Of a stretch of DNA of 64,000 bases, positions 1 to 25,650 are shown in pieces (the first letter of the stretch is position 1; each line of letters starts with the position of its first letter). A program made the translations under genes and the position numbers. The notes under the pieces were generated by a model. It worked only from the letters and a program-made list of their open reading frames with translations. It searched no databases and was not told the origin of the DNA. Source of the stretch: Owenia fusiformis (taxonomy: Eukaryota > Annelida > Polychaeta > Sabellida > Oweniidae); the NCBI GenBank assembly GCA_903813345.2, contig CAIIXF020000001.1, forward strand, positions 28,387,915-28,451,914. The letters are read 5' to 3'.

Positions 1-459
1 AATGAGTTTCAATATAAATGTAAAGTCGTATTTATTAGCAAAATGCAGATCTCAAACAAAAAATGGATAGTGCGAACAACTACTGCAATGGACCTCGACC
101 ACTTGTCCTTAACCTTGTTCATACTTGGCCTTGTTCTACTTATAAAGAGTTACAGAGCATATTGATGTTTATGTAAATGAAGTGGAGGACTTCGTATTCA
201 AAATATTTTTGTTGGAGCATTATTGGATTAATTGTTATATTCAATTAATTGTAAATTTCTATTTCTTTGTTAAAGGTTTAAAAACAGAACCTCAGTAGAC
301 ACAATAAATGCAGATCCTATATTATTCAAACAAATTGTTTGAGATACGAATTTTCGATATACATGTACATGTATTTATATATCTTCATCAGGTCAACCTC
401 ATTTTACATCAATGACATCTATTTGGCTGTTTCAATCTTGGCTGGTGTTTATCACTTAC
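1..459. other. POLR1A intron, cut by the window edge
   Basis: AT-rich sequence downstream of the donor at 459 of the last visible POLR1A exon. It includes a short alternating TACATGTA run near 360-375. No coding signal seen. Confidence 0.6.
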
Positions 460-15890
<15,431 letters not shown>

Positions 15891-17394
15891 CTGAAAATCA
15901 TATGTTATATTGTAAAACTTTCAACATGAATGATTTTTGAGTTATATTGACATTGACTGTGCATATGGTAAGATATTACAGTGAACATTTGTACTGAAGA
16001 GTCGAAGACCAGAATGAATACCACAATGAGTTATAGAAGTGAAAGATATTGATACACATTAGCATATACCAGCCATATCATTACAGTATATCAAACAATG
16101 AATTGATCGTGTGTTGACTTAACCCTAACTGATTTTTTGCAGTTGGAATCATAATATTGGCTGTAACCAAAATGCCGTTCCGACATTTTGAAACCTGTCC
16201 GAGTAAATAAGGTTAAAGGTGCATTATGCCAAAGGTTTCTCCCCCAGACAATCAATGATGTCCTATTGTTATTGCTCATATAATATCTCACATACTATCG
16301 ATATATCTTGAGAATAACTTTTGGGTATATTATTGCCGAAATATCGGAAATAATCAACAGAACAACCAAACTCCAGAATTAAACACAATCGATTCCTCGG
16401 GTAGGGGAATACCCATTGAGTCACACAAGCGCCCACAAGCGCCTTGAACCAGGCAGCCAATCAGGTTTGTGATAAACAAATTCAACAACCAATCAGATAA
16501 CAGGAGCTAGGACTTTCCCGGTATATTCAAACTTCAGATTGAATTAATTTCTTCGAAAATAAAATCTGCCAGCACAATCGCAAAATTAACACTGAAAGAG
16601 GGGGATTTGGGACCTCTTCTTTGGTATGTAGATAGGTATATATGTGGTGAAACTCAATAAGCAAAAAAGTCCAGAGGGGTCTGGATTGTGCTATCCTATG
16701 GCATAGAACCTATTTAACTGATGTTGCATTCTGGGAGTCAATCCTCCTTGGATCACAAACATGGCGATTCATGAAAACATTTGTTCGATTTGATAGGAAT
16801 AGACTAGATGCGAGTAGAAATAATCTTGATTTACATCACTAAATATTCAAAATTCAGTCAAAGTGATGTCATATTTGAAATCTACATGTAAAAGTACATA
16901 TAGAAATATGGTTTCGAAAATTGTTTATCAACTTTGAAAATTTAATTTTTTGGGAAAACGTGACTTCTAGTTCGGGTTGATTCCCCATAGACCCCATGTT
17001 ACAAAATCACAAAAAGTGAAATATCTTTTCTTGTATTGGACAGATAACATTTTCTTTTAATGGACATATTTCAATTTACATTACAATTAGATACATAAGG
17101 GTTATATGAAAATTGAACGACTAAAACAGATGTAATTTAAGTTAAAGGGAACTTTCTACTATACCCGGCATGCTATCTGACCCGAACAAGCCACCTGGTG
17201 GTGAAACTGGTAACTACTTACCCGCATCTGCGTTATTCATCCATCATTTACAGGTATGAAGCTTTGGATTCATTTATTGTGCTACTTAAAGCATGGGCTT
17301 TCAATTAGATTATTTTGAGAAACGGAACTTAGAATTTAGCTCATTGTGACAACTTTTGATGGTTGAGGTTTATAATATCTCCGACTTTAGGTCA

Positions 17395-17690
17395 GTAGGG
17401 GTGACTCTCCATGTTTCAAGGAAAATGCGTGACATATACGTCATCCGCATGAAAAGTATGAACAAAATACTTTCGTTTTTTCTGCGTTCGGTATTTTGCT
17501 GTATCGGCGATCACTTTTTTGAAGTTTTTCTTCAGGAATATTTTTGCTTGACAATAATCGGGTAAAATGCGTGTTTGCATGACATATTCTGCATTCTGTC
17601 ACGCAAAATAAACTGGAGTGCCTTCAAATTTTCCAGCAAATGCGTGACAAATACGCAAATTGCGGGACAGTTGGACGGCCTGAGAACAGT
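17395..17690. repeat. Dispersed repeat with GTGACATATAC motifs
   Basis: Shares CGTGACATATAC, CGCATGAAAAGT, a TTTTGCTGTATC.GC block and a TTCCAGCAAATGCGTGACAA end with the element at 18400-18655. Same orientation, with moderate divergence. Confidence 0.5.
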
Positions 17691-18251
17691 CTATATAATA
17701 TAGCTTCCTAAGCTAGACTTTAGTATGCAGTGCAGTAGACCTAAATTTTTTCAGATTTTTTCAACACCGAAAATGGGCGATTATCATGTTAGAGCCTGTA
17801 GACAGATCTAGCAGCTTACTTGTAGTAAACAGCAAATGCAATCATCAAACTTTCAAGATTATATTTTAAAAACGTACCCTTTTAACCACCTGAACTACGA
17901 TAATTTCCAATAATAGATGAAAAATTGCAATGTTTTCATTTTTCACGTGTTCATCTTAAACCGGAAGTGACCTTTCGTTGGCATAAGCGACATTGACCTA
18001 CATAGTTGAAACAGGTAAAAATTTTGTTACATACAATTGTCCAGCATACATGTATTAGCCACACTTGCAATACAAATTATACATAGGCAGCCTCACAAGG
18101 AAGCATTAGGTAATACGCCTTTTGATAAAATGTCACTCAATTTCCAATTCTGAAAGCTCAATCTACTTTGCACAGTTTCAAAATGATTTTGCACTGCAGT
18201 GACTGAGTGAGTCTTTCAAACTGTCAATCAAAAAGAACTGGAGGTACTGAT

Positions 18252-18657
18252 GCAGGCCTGTCAACTTGGGAATACTTAACATGAGTGACTTACAAATGTG
18301 GAACATCTTCCTTCAAATTGTGGATACCTTGGTTTGAAACTCAATTTTTTCCCGCTCACTAATGCTCACTCCCTCAACGGGGGAGGGGGTAGGTACAAAA
18401 TATTTCGAAGCAAATGTGTGACATATACACATATTTCGAAGCAAAGGCATGACATATACGGAATTCGCGTGAAAAGTCCTTTTTTCGACATTTGTTGTTT
18501 TACTGTATCAGCATTTTATAAAAAGCAAATTTTTTTTAAATATCAACATAATACGTGATTTGCGTGACATTTTATCATACATGCAAAATTGATGTGTGAT
18601 TTCATTTTTCCAGCAAATGTGTGACAATCACGCCTAATGCGTGAGGGTTGACAGGGC
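18252..18657. repeat. Inverted-repeat-ended copy of the GTGACATATAC repeat
   Basis: Begins GGCCTGTCAACTT near 18252 and ends GGGTTGACAGGGC near 18657. These are roughly complementary ends, suggesting a non-autonomous DNA element. The interior matches 17395-17690. Confidence 0.45.
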
Positions 18658-18789
18658 AGCTGATGTACATGTAGTTACATATAGTTTAGGGCAGTAGGTA
18701 ACTGAGTTAAGATTATTGCATCTTATAGCTCATTATTGGTAGAACATAGACAGTACTAGAGTCACAAGCTTAGGCAAGACAGTTAACAG

Positions 18790-20870
18790 GCCCGTAAGAC
18801 ACCTTTCTCCAAGGGGGTGCAGTTTTTACTAAAGAGAATATAAAATTGTCAATTTTTTGCCGCGTAAGTCAAATCGTGTAAGGCAGATAGGGGGGTTGGT
18901 TACTCCCTATAGTGGGACCACTCAGCCAATTTTGGAGCATTTTATTGATTTTAAACTAAATATTGTATGAACAAATTGGAGAAACATTGGAATAGGGGGA
19001 GGGTGTGCTAGAAGTGCATAAATGTTTACCCGAGAACTTTTACCAGTTCAAGATCACAATCAGTGATTTCTGAACACTTTCAAGTGTTTTAATCAATAGA
19101 ATCAATTTAAAGAAATTCAGAATTTTTTCAATCATTTTCTTCTAAGGGAAGCGAGGGGCAGCCTAAGAAAATTTTACTAATTCAAGATGCTGTCTGGTTA
19201 TTTCTGAGCACTTTGAATGTCTTTGAGTAAACGAATGCTTTAGTTTTTGATTAGGGATGAGACGATTTCCCGATATTGTCTCGTCCCTCAGGACTTTGGT
19301 CACGGGACGGGACAACCCTTGTGCACCGAAGATATCGGTCCATGTTCAGGATATATTATGATCTAAACTAGTTTTTTCTTTTGTTTTTCCAATTATCTGC
19401 CGGATTACGTTCATGCATAAATGCCATTTAGTGGCAATTACTATAAGTGATAATAATAAACGAAAATTCAGTTTTATCGATAACAGTGTTTCCCTATGAA
19501 ATATACTTTAATTTGAACAATAACAAAGAACTTCATCGGCGAGAAAGGTAACAGTTTAAAATTAATCTCAGATTACAAGATTTGCGCAAGATGCACACCC
19601 ATCTTATGATAAGTTATGACGTTCAAAAGATCCGCACTGCATAAGCATAACCGGAAGTTAAATGTAAGTTGTTGAACTGCATCATGAAATAGATAATTCC
19701 CGTCCCGCCCCGAAATATTTTTGTTCCGTGACATCCCTATTTTTGAGGTGGGGTGCCAGAAACTTTTATGATTTCATGATGTCACTTGGTGATTTCTAGG
19801 CACTTTTAAAGTATTTAGATTAACAAATGCAACTTCCAAACTTTTCAATTGTTTTGTGGGGGTTGTGAGGAGTGGCCCACTCCCCTTAAAAATTACTCTT
19901 TTGAGATGCTATTTGGTGCTTTCTAGGCACTTTCAATGTGTATGAGTCAATAAAATTTCTAATTTTTTGGGGGGGTGACAAAGAGGATGAGAGGGTGAGG
20001 TGGGTGGGATACCAGAGGGGGAGTAAGGGGTTGTACCCAAGAAACATTGACCATATCAAGGTGCTACTTGGTGATGTCTGGGCACTTTAAAAGTGTCTGA
20101 GACCATGCATGAAATTCAGAATTTTTTCAATTGTTTTTAGGGGATGTGAGCGATGGCCTACTCTCCTAGAAAATTTTACAATTTTAAGATGATATTTGGT
20201 ACTTTCTCCAGAGGATGCCAGAGGGGGAGATGGGGTTGACGTGCCAAGGGGGAGCAAGTGTTTTGGCGGGGGGGGGGGGGTGTCAAAGGAGAGGGGGCAG
20301 CTAGCAGAAGGATAGGTGGGGTGAGGATTCCAGAGGGGAGCAACTTTTTGTCCCCCAGCAAACATTGACCATATCAAGGTGCTATTTGGTGAAGTCTGGG
20401 CACTTCATTTGGGGGGATGTGAGGGGTGGCCTACTTCCCTAGAAATTTTTACAATTTGAAGATGCAATCTGGTGGTTTCTGGGCACTTTCAAAATGCATG
20501 AGTAAATAAAAAAAATGAAAAAATCACAATTCTTTTTTTGGGTGGAGATGTCAAAGGGGAAGTGGGGTGAGGATGCCAGAAGGTGGGGGGGGGGGCAAGT
20601 ATTAGTGCCCCAGAAACATTGACTATACCAAGGAGCTATTTGATAATATCTTTCCACTTTAAAAGTGTCAGAGACAATACATAAGTTGTATGTACATTTC
20701 AGTTGTTTTGTGGCGATGTGAGGGGTGGACCACTCCCCCTATAAAATTTTACAATTTTAAGATGCTATTTGGTGCTCTCTGGGCACTTTCAAAGTGTATG
20801 AGTCAATGAAAAAAATAGAAAAAATTGTATTTTTCAAAAGAAAAGTTTCAAATTTTTTCTTTCAAATTTC
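18790..20870. repeat. Strongly decayed tandem array
   Basis: Blocks of the form TTTTAAGATGCTATTTGGTG, CTGGGCACTTTCAAAGTGT, GAGTCAATAAA and GGGATGTGAGGGGTGGCC recur about 8 to 10 times (for example near 19175, 19780, 19910, 20060, 20175, 20390, 20450, 20630 and 20755). Units are 130-300 bp and unequal. Long G-runs are interspersed. No coding potential. Confidence 0.55.
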
Positions 20871-22740
20871 CCCTCCCCCATCTGATGGCCCTGGTTCACT
20901 AGACCAGTGATTGGTGGTGAGTGACTGATACCCCTGTGGGTCTGATTTGCGTTTTTCTTATTTTGATATTGTATGACTCAAAAATGGCTGTGGATGCATG
21001 AAAGTACAAAATAGAAGGCTATATATGGTATTATGTTGATGATAAACACATACACCCTGGACGAAGTGATAAGGTCAAAACAAGTGGCTCTGATTTAGGA
21101 AAAAACGATCTTCCTAAAAATTAATAATTTTTGTACCCCAATTTTTGTAAGGTTAAATTCTTGTGGACAAAGAGGAGAATCATATACAATTTTGTATTAT
21201 GTTCAAGTGGTACATCTTAAACTACTCAGTCCGTGTGTTTTAAATTGAATGGAACGCGCATTAGTGGCTGGAGTGTAAATTAAAGTTGAGAATTATATCT
21301 CCCGCTAAAAATTACGATTTTATATTGTCAAAATATCTTTCATTGATGATCAATGATGCATATAAACGTTCATGCACACCGAGATTGTATGTTTCTTTTC
21401 GTATGTGCATTTACAGCATCGACAGTTATTTTAATTTGATGTGATGCCTATTGTTTTACTCCCGACGACGAACATTTGAGGAAAATAAGCGGTTATTGAT
21501 TTGCGATGGTGATTTGTGATAAAACGCGGCTTTCTATACCTGATTTAGTTTCATTAATTTAACGTTTTCCAGTCATGTCCTATGACAATCGCCGTTATGA
21601 AGCGTCGAAAATCTCTTTATATTACATCAAGTCATGTGGAAGTGGCCTTTGGATGAAATAAGAGTCTAAGATACATGCAGCTTGTTAGACGTACGATGCC
21701 CGTTGTCAACGCAAAGTCCAAAGATCTGGATGTCAAAACAACCCCTTTATTTACACTGCCATTGCACATGAATGGGAATTATGTTTATGTCCACTATTTT
21801 AGTAAATCGTCTTGGACATTTACTATAGAACAAATCATTTGCCTTACTGTATCTTTTGTTTAGCCTGAGAAGCAGTCACAGTGATTGTTTAGATTTTTGA
21901 TTCAATCTCATTAATTTTGATGAAGCCCTCTTTTAAGCAGTTTAGTCGAATGAATGCAAAGGAATAATATAATGTATTTGTTAAAGTTCCACTTTTTAAA
22001 AAAATAACAATAGTGTTAATAAAGTTTTCAAAAATAAACTTTATTCTATCATCTATATCTGTGTAAAGAACTATACAATTAAGAAAACAAATAACTACAG
22101 TACAGTGTTGATATTTGCACTTTTGTGTTGATAATTACCTATAATATTAATGTAATTACCTTTAATAATCATATAATTACCTATAATAATTATTCCAAAA
22201 TATGATTAAAATTGTTACTCAAATAGTTATGACTAACAGTTATTATAAAAATAAGGTCAGGTATGCATTAGGTATGCATTACAAAATTGTATGACCAGAA
22301 TCATGACAAAGTATATATATAAGAATACCCTTTTCTTCAATTGCAATTTATGAATTATCAAAAATATATTTCACTTCATCAATCATCACTTGTATAAATC
22401 TAGATTTTCTTCATCCTAGTATAAATTAATAAAAACAGAGGTAACAAAATAATTTGCTATCTATGACATGTCAAACATGTAGAGCTATCTAGTATATATT
22501 TCATATACAGTGCCCCAAACAAACATAATATAAGTATTTCACATTTTAAAACTCATCTTTAAAATCATTTTAACATGTAGCCTAGTGGCTCAACAATGTT
22601 TTGGTCACAAGGCTTGCAATTAGTAAATTAAATAACTCTGAAGCATGCTTACTAAAGACATTAAATTACCCCATTAAACAGTATGTAGTATTATGCTTAT
22701 AAAAATGTACTTGCATTTTTTAATTATTTATAATACACAA

Positions 22741-22931
22741 TGATTTAGTTTTGCAATATTTCAATTTATTCTATAAATATTTTTCAAGCAACTGAATATT
22801 GTTTTTATAATTAAGACTTTGACTAACTAATATGTGTGGTTTTAGTCAATGACGTCATAATTATGAGAAAAATATTCAGTTGCTTGAAAAATATTGATAG
22901 AATAAATTTTGAATATTGCAAAACTAAATCA
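22741..22931. repeat. Palindromic MITE-like element inside the 4-kb transposon
   Basis: Arms 22741-22800 and 22871-22931 are near-perfect reverse complements (about 58 bp, few mismatches; starts TGATTTAGTTTTGCAATATT). They are separated by about 70 bp that includes TGACGTCA. Confidence 0.75.
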
Positions 22932-23291
22932 TGTTGTTATTAAAACAACTTCTTTATAGGAAATACAAATAATAATGAAAACTTAATAGCTATGCCTTTT
23001 ATAAATATCACTCAGAATTGTACTACTGTAGTGTTGCATATCATTTGCATTCAATCTGTTCCTAATAGCAATCTAGTACATATGCACACTGCACAGAGTG
23101 ATACAATCATTTTTGCCCTCTAATTTTGAAAATATTTGAATTTTTCAATCATAATTAAATGTTCTTAAATTATCTTATTAATTTCTAATACAACAAGAAT
23201 ACAGTTAAACTATTTTTTTTCAAAATCTGGCTTTGTCAATATTAACCTAATAAGCAAGTCAACTCAAAAATGTAATGACACATTAATAATA

Positions 23292-25054
23292 CTAACATTG
23301 ATAATTTTCAGGAAAGCAGTTTGTATGCACAAAACATGAATATCTGATAAAAATATCTTCAATATTTTCATCTAGCATCTGTATCGTTGCATTGCCATCT
23401 GTGGAACTGTGTGCTTCATTGCTGTGACAAGATTTCAAATTTATTATATCATTCATTTCATTGGTGGTTTCATTTTCAATTTTATTTTCAATTTCATTTT
23501 CTTTTTCAATGTTATTATCCATTGTTGTACGACATTTCATTTCATTGTTACTGTCAATATCTAATTTTGAGCATTTAGATACATGGGGAACATCACTGTC
23601 CAAGGGTGTATTCCCATTTCGCCCCTTCCCATTTCGCCCCTCATTTATTCCCATTTCGCTCCTTTCCCATTTTGCCCCTTTGCCATTTCACCCCTTTCCC
23701 GTGTTGCCCCTTTCCCATATCGCCCCTTTCCCTTATCGCCCCTTCCCATTTCGCCCCTTCCCATGTAGCCCCTTCTCCATTTCACCCCTTCCCATTTCGC
23801 CCCTTCCCATCTCGCCCCTTCCCATTTCGCCCCTCATTTATTCCCATTTTGCCCCTTCCCAATTGGCCCCTTCCCATTTCGCCCCTTCACTTTTCGCCCC
23901 TTCCCAATTGGCCCCTTTCCCATTTTGCCCCTTTGCCTGATTTAAGGTCATTGGGACTCTTGTGAACCTCTGTGACCTATGATTAAGTGAACTAAGGTCA
24001 AGGTCATTGCAAGGTCAAGGGTCAGTATCTAGGTATTTTATTTTTTAATACCAAGGGGCGAAATGGGAATGAACGAGGGGCGAAATGGGAAAGGGGCCAA
24101 TTGGGAAAGGGCGAAATGGGAATAAATGAGGGGCGAAATGGTAAGGGGCAAAATGGGAAGGGGCCAATTGGGAAAGGGTGAATTGGGAAGGGGCGAAGGG
24201 GGAATGAGGGGCGAAATGGGAAGGGGGCATAATGGGACGGGGGCGAAATGGGAAAGGGGCAATTTGGGAAAGGGGCAAAATGGGAAGGGGTGAAATGGGA
24301 AGGGGCCAAATGGGAATAAATGAGGGGCAAAATGGGAAGGGGCAAAGTGGGAAGGGGCGAAATGGGAAGACAACCTGTCCAAGTACTGGGCTATTGATAT
24401 TGTCATGGAGTCCTGATCCCGAATCACTATTTTTTTGCCACTGGCTTCGATCTCACTGGGAATCACATCTGAGAAATTTTTTGTTATCAATTTAATCGTT
24501 CCATTCACATTAATAATTTTTCTGATTTTCATTTCATTTTCAGGATGTTTTAAAATCAAGTGTTGTATTATTGCATTAAATTGTTTTGTTTTCCCGTCAC
24601 AATGGTAGCATTGGAAGCCTACACACCTGAAAGTAAACAAGTGATTAATTAGACATCCATTCCACGTATTTTCCATATATTCTGTGGGAATCAGAGCCGC
24701 GTTTTTTCCAGAAAATAAATCTAATCTCGTCTCAGGGACGTAAATTACTTCTTGTATTAGAAAAATAATGGTGATATGACATTCCCTGGTTCATAAACTA
24801 TCATATCGCCAAATATCAATGCATTTGAAACAGAGTATCTACCATTTTTTCGAAAATAATCAAAAAAAAATATTGCGGTTATTTACAAAAATATATTATT
24901 TCAATTCGTATTCATTTCGTTTCTTAGTATTAATCGTTACAATATTATATATAGAGAGGTGGATATGTCTTGGATCAATGTACCGAGTTTGAACATGTCA
25001 GGTGGCCAAGAAAGGGTATAATTTAAAGAAATAAACTCACCCCTGCTCTGCCAT
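23292..25054 (-). pseudogene. Transposon-borne C2H2-like gene, split by a foldback insertion
   Basis: Exon 1 is 25054-25041 (ATG GCA GAG CAG GG|GTGAGT). Exon 2 begins at 24626 after TTACTTTCAG and reads GCVGFQCYHCDGKTKQFNAI, a C-x2-C finger half, followed by IIQHLILKHPENEM with two histidines at x4 spacing. The frame runs to QYLD at 24375, where a 771-bp element is inserted. The same frame resumes as DSDVPHVSKC at 23603 and runs to a stop at 23292. The insertion plus duplication (779 bp) shifts the frame, so the gene is broken here. Without it the product would be about 190 aa, with a charged N/E-rich tail. I do not recognise the family firmly. The ATG just inside the TIR says the gene belongs to the transposon. 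Confidence 0.7.
23604..24374. mobile_element. Foldback-type element built from inverted arrays of a 15-16-bp repeat
   Basis: The left arm (about 23610-23935) is a tandem array of CCCATTTCGCCCCTT. The right arm (about 24052-24368) is the same repeat inverted, AAGGGGCGAAATGGG. The arms are separated by about 110 bp of unique sequence. The whole is flanked by an 8-bp direct duplication CTGTCCAA (23596-23603 and 24375-24382). Removing it and one duplication restores a continuous reading frame in the host gene, which proves it is an insertion. Ends are GGGTGTATTCCC and, inverted, GTTGTCTTCCC. Confidence 0.85.
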
Positions 25055-25132
25055 GTTTATTTTTAGGAAGATCGTTTTTTCCTAAATCAGAGCCACTTGT
25101 TTTGACCTTATCACTTCGTCCAGGGTGACATA

Positions 25133-25606
25133 TGAAAGTGACAATACAGTAGTTGTTGTTTACAATTTTACATAAGCATTAAACCCCCACTTTTACTTTT
25201 GGCCGAAATGGTGTAACCCTTTTCTGAAATTTACATGTAAGTCCTTCCATGATACAAATTGCAAGCACAATCTCCATTGAGTCAAGCACAGCACATAAAA
25301 GGAATGAAATGCAACTACCTTGCTTAGGCCTGGTATTTAGGCTTTTGCCAAGGGGCTTACTTTCAAAACAAAAAAATTCTAGGGGGTTCACATTTGACAA
25401 CTTTCCTAAAATCCTTGATGGAAATTTCTCAGAAATGGTGAAAAACTGCATGATTTTGAAGAATTTTTCTGAGATCATTACTATGGAGAAAATCCAGATA
25501 CTTCTGGACAGTACAAATTCATGGCCTTTGGTGATGAAAATGCTTGTACCTACATGCATTTGTTCTTATGAGATCATAATTTAAATCAATCTTTTATTTG
25601 TTTCAG
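25133..25606. other. Short gap between the 4-kb transposon and the first visible PIR exon
   Basis: No coding exon seen. 25320-25480 resembles, in degraded form, the GTGAACCCCCC-type repeat at 54470 (AAAAATTCTAGGGGGTTCAC near 25371). The PIR promoter or an upstream exon may lie here or beyond the transposon. Confidence 0.4.
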
Positions 25607-25650
25607 CTTCTCTGTTGATTGCAAATGCAGACAAAGACATAATCATTGTG

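Larger units (their letters stand above)
15891..21052. other. Intergenic region upstream of POLR1A, repeat-rich, no gene seen
   Basis: No convincing coding exon. It contains the second copy of the 14805-type repeat (about 16805-16955), two related repeats at 17395-17690 and 18252-18657, and a decayed tandem array at 18790-20870. The POLR1A promoter and any 5' non-coding exon should lie between about 15900 and 16600. GC is slightly raised near 16380-16460, but I found no decisive promoter motif. Confidence 0.5.
21053..25127. mobile_element. 4,075-bp DNA transposon with 69-bp perfect TIRs and 5-bp target duplication
   Basis: The left end (21053-21121, starting CACCCTGGACGAAG) is the exact reverse complement of the right end (25059-25127). 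The element is flanked by ACATA on both sides (21048-21052 and 25128-25132). Terminal CAC with a 5-bp duplication fits the Transib/RAG-like superfamily, but no DDE transposase or RAG1-like core was seen inside, so this copy looks non-autonomous. Cargo on the minus strand is a small gene starting 5 bp inside the right TIR (see 23292-25054). The left half is AT-rich and non-coding and contains a smaller palindromic element (22741-22931). Confidence 0.85.

Noticed and set aside
23461-24676. Pro/His/Phe-rich 'proteins' of 100-210 aa on both strands
   Set aside because: They are translations of the CCCATTTCGCCCCTT arrays of the foldback element. Only the part upstream of 24375 (minus) is real coding sequence.
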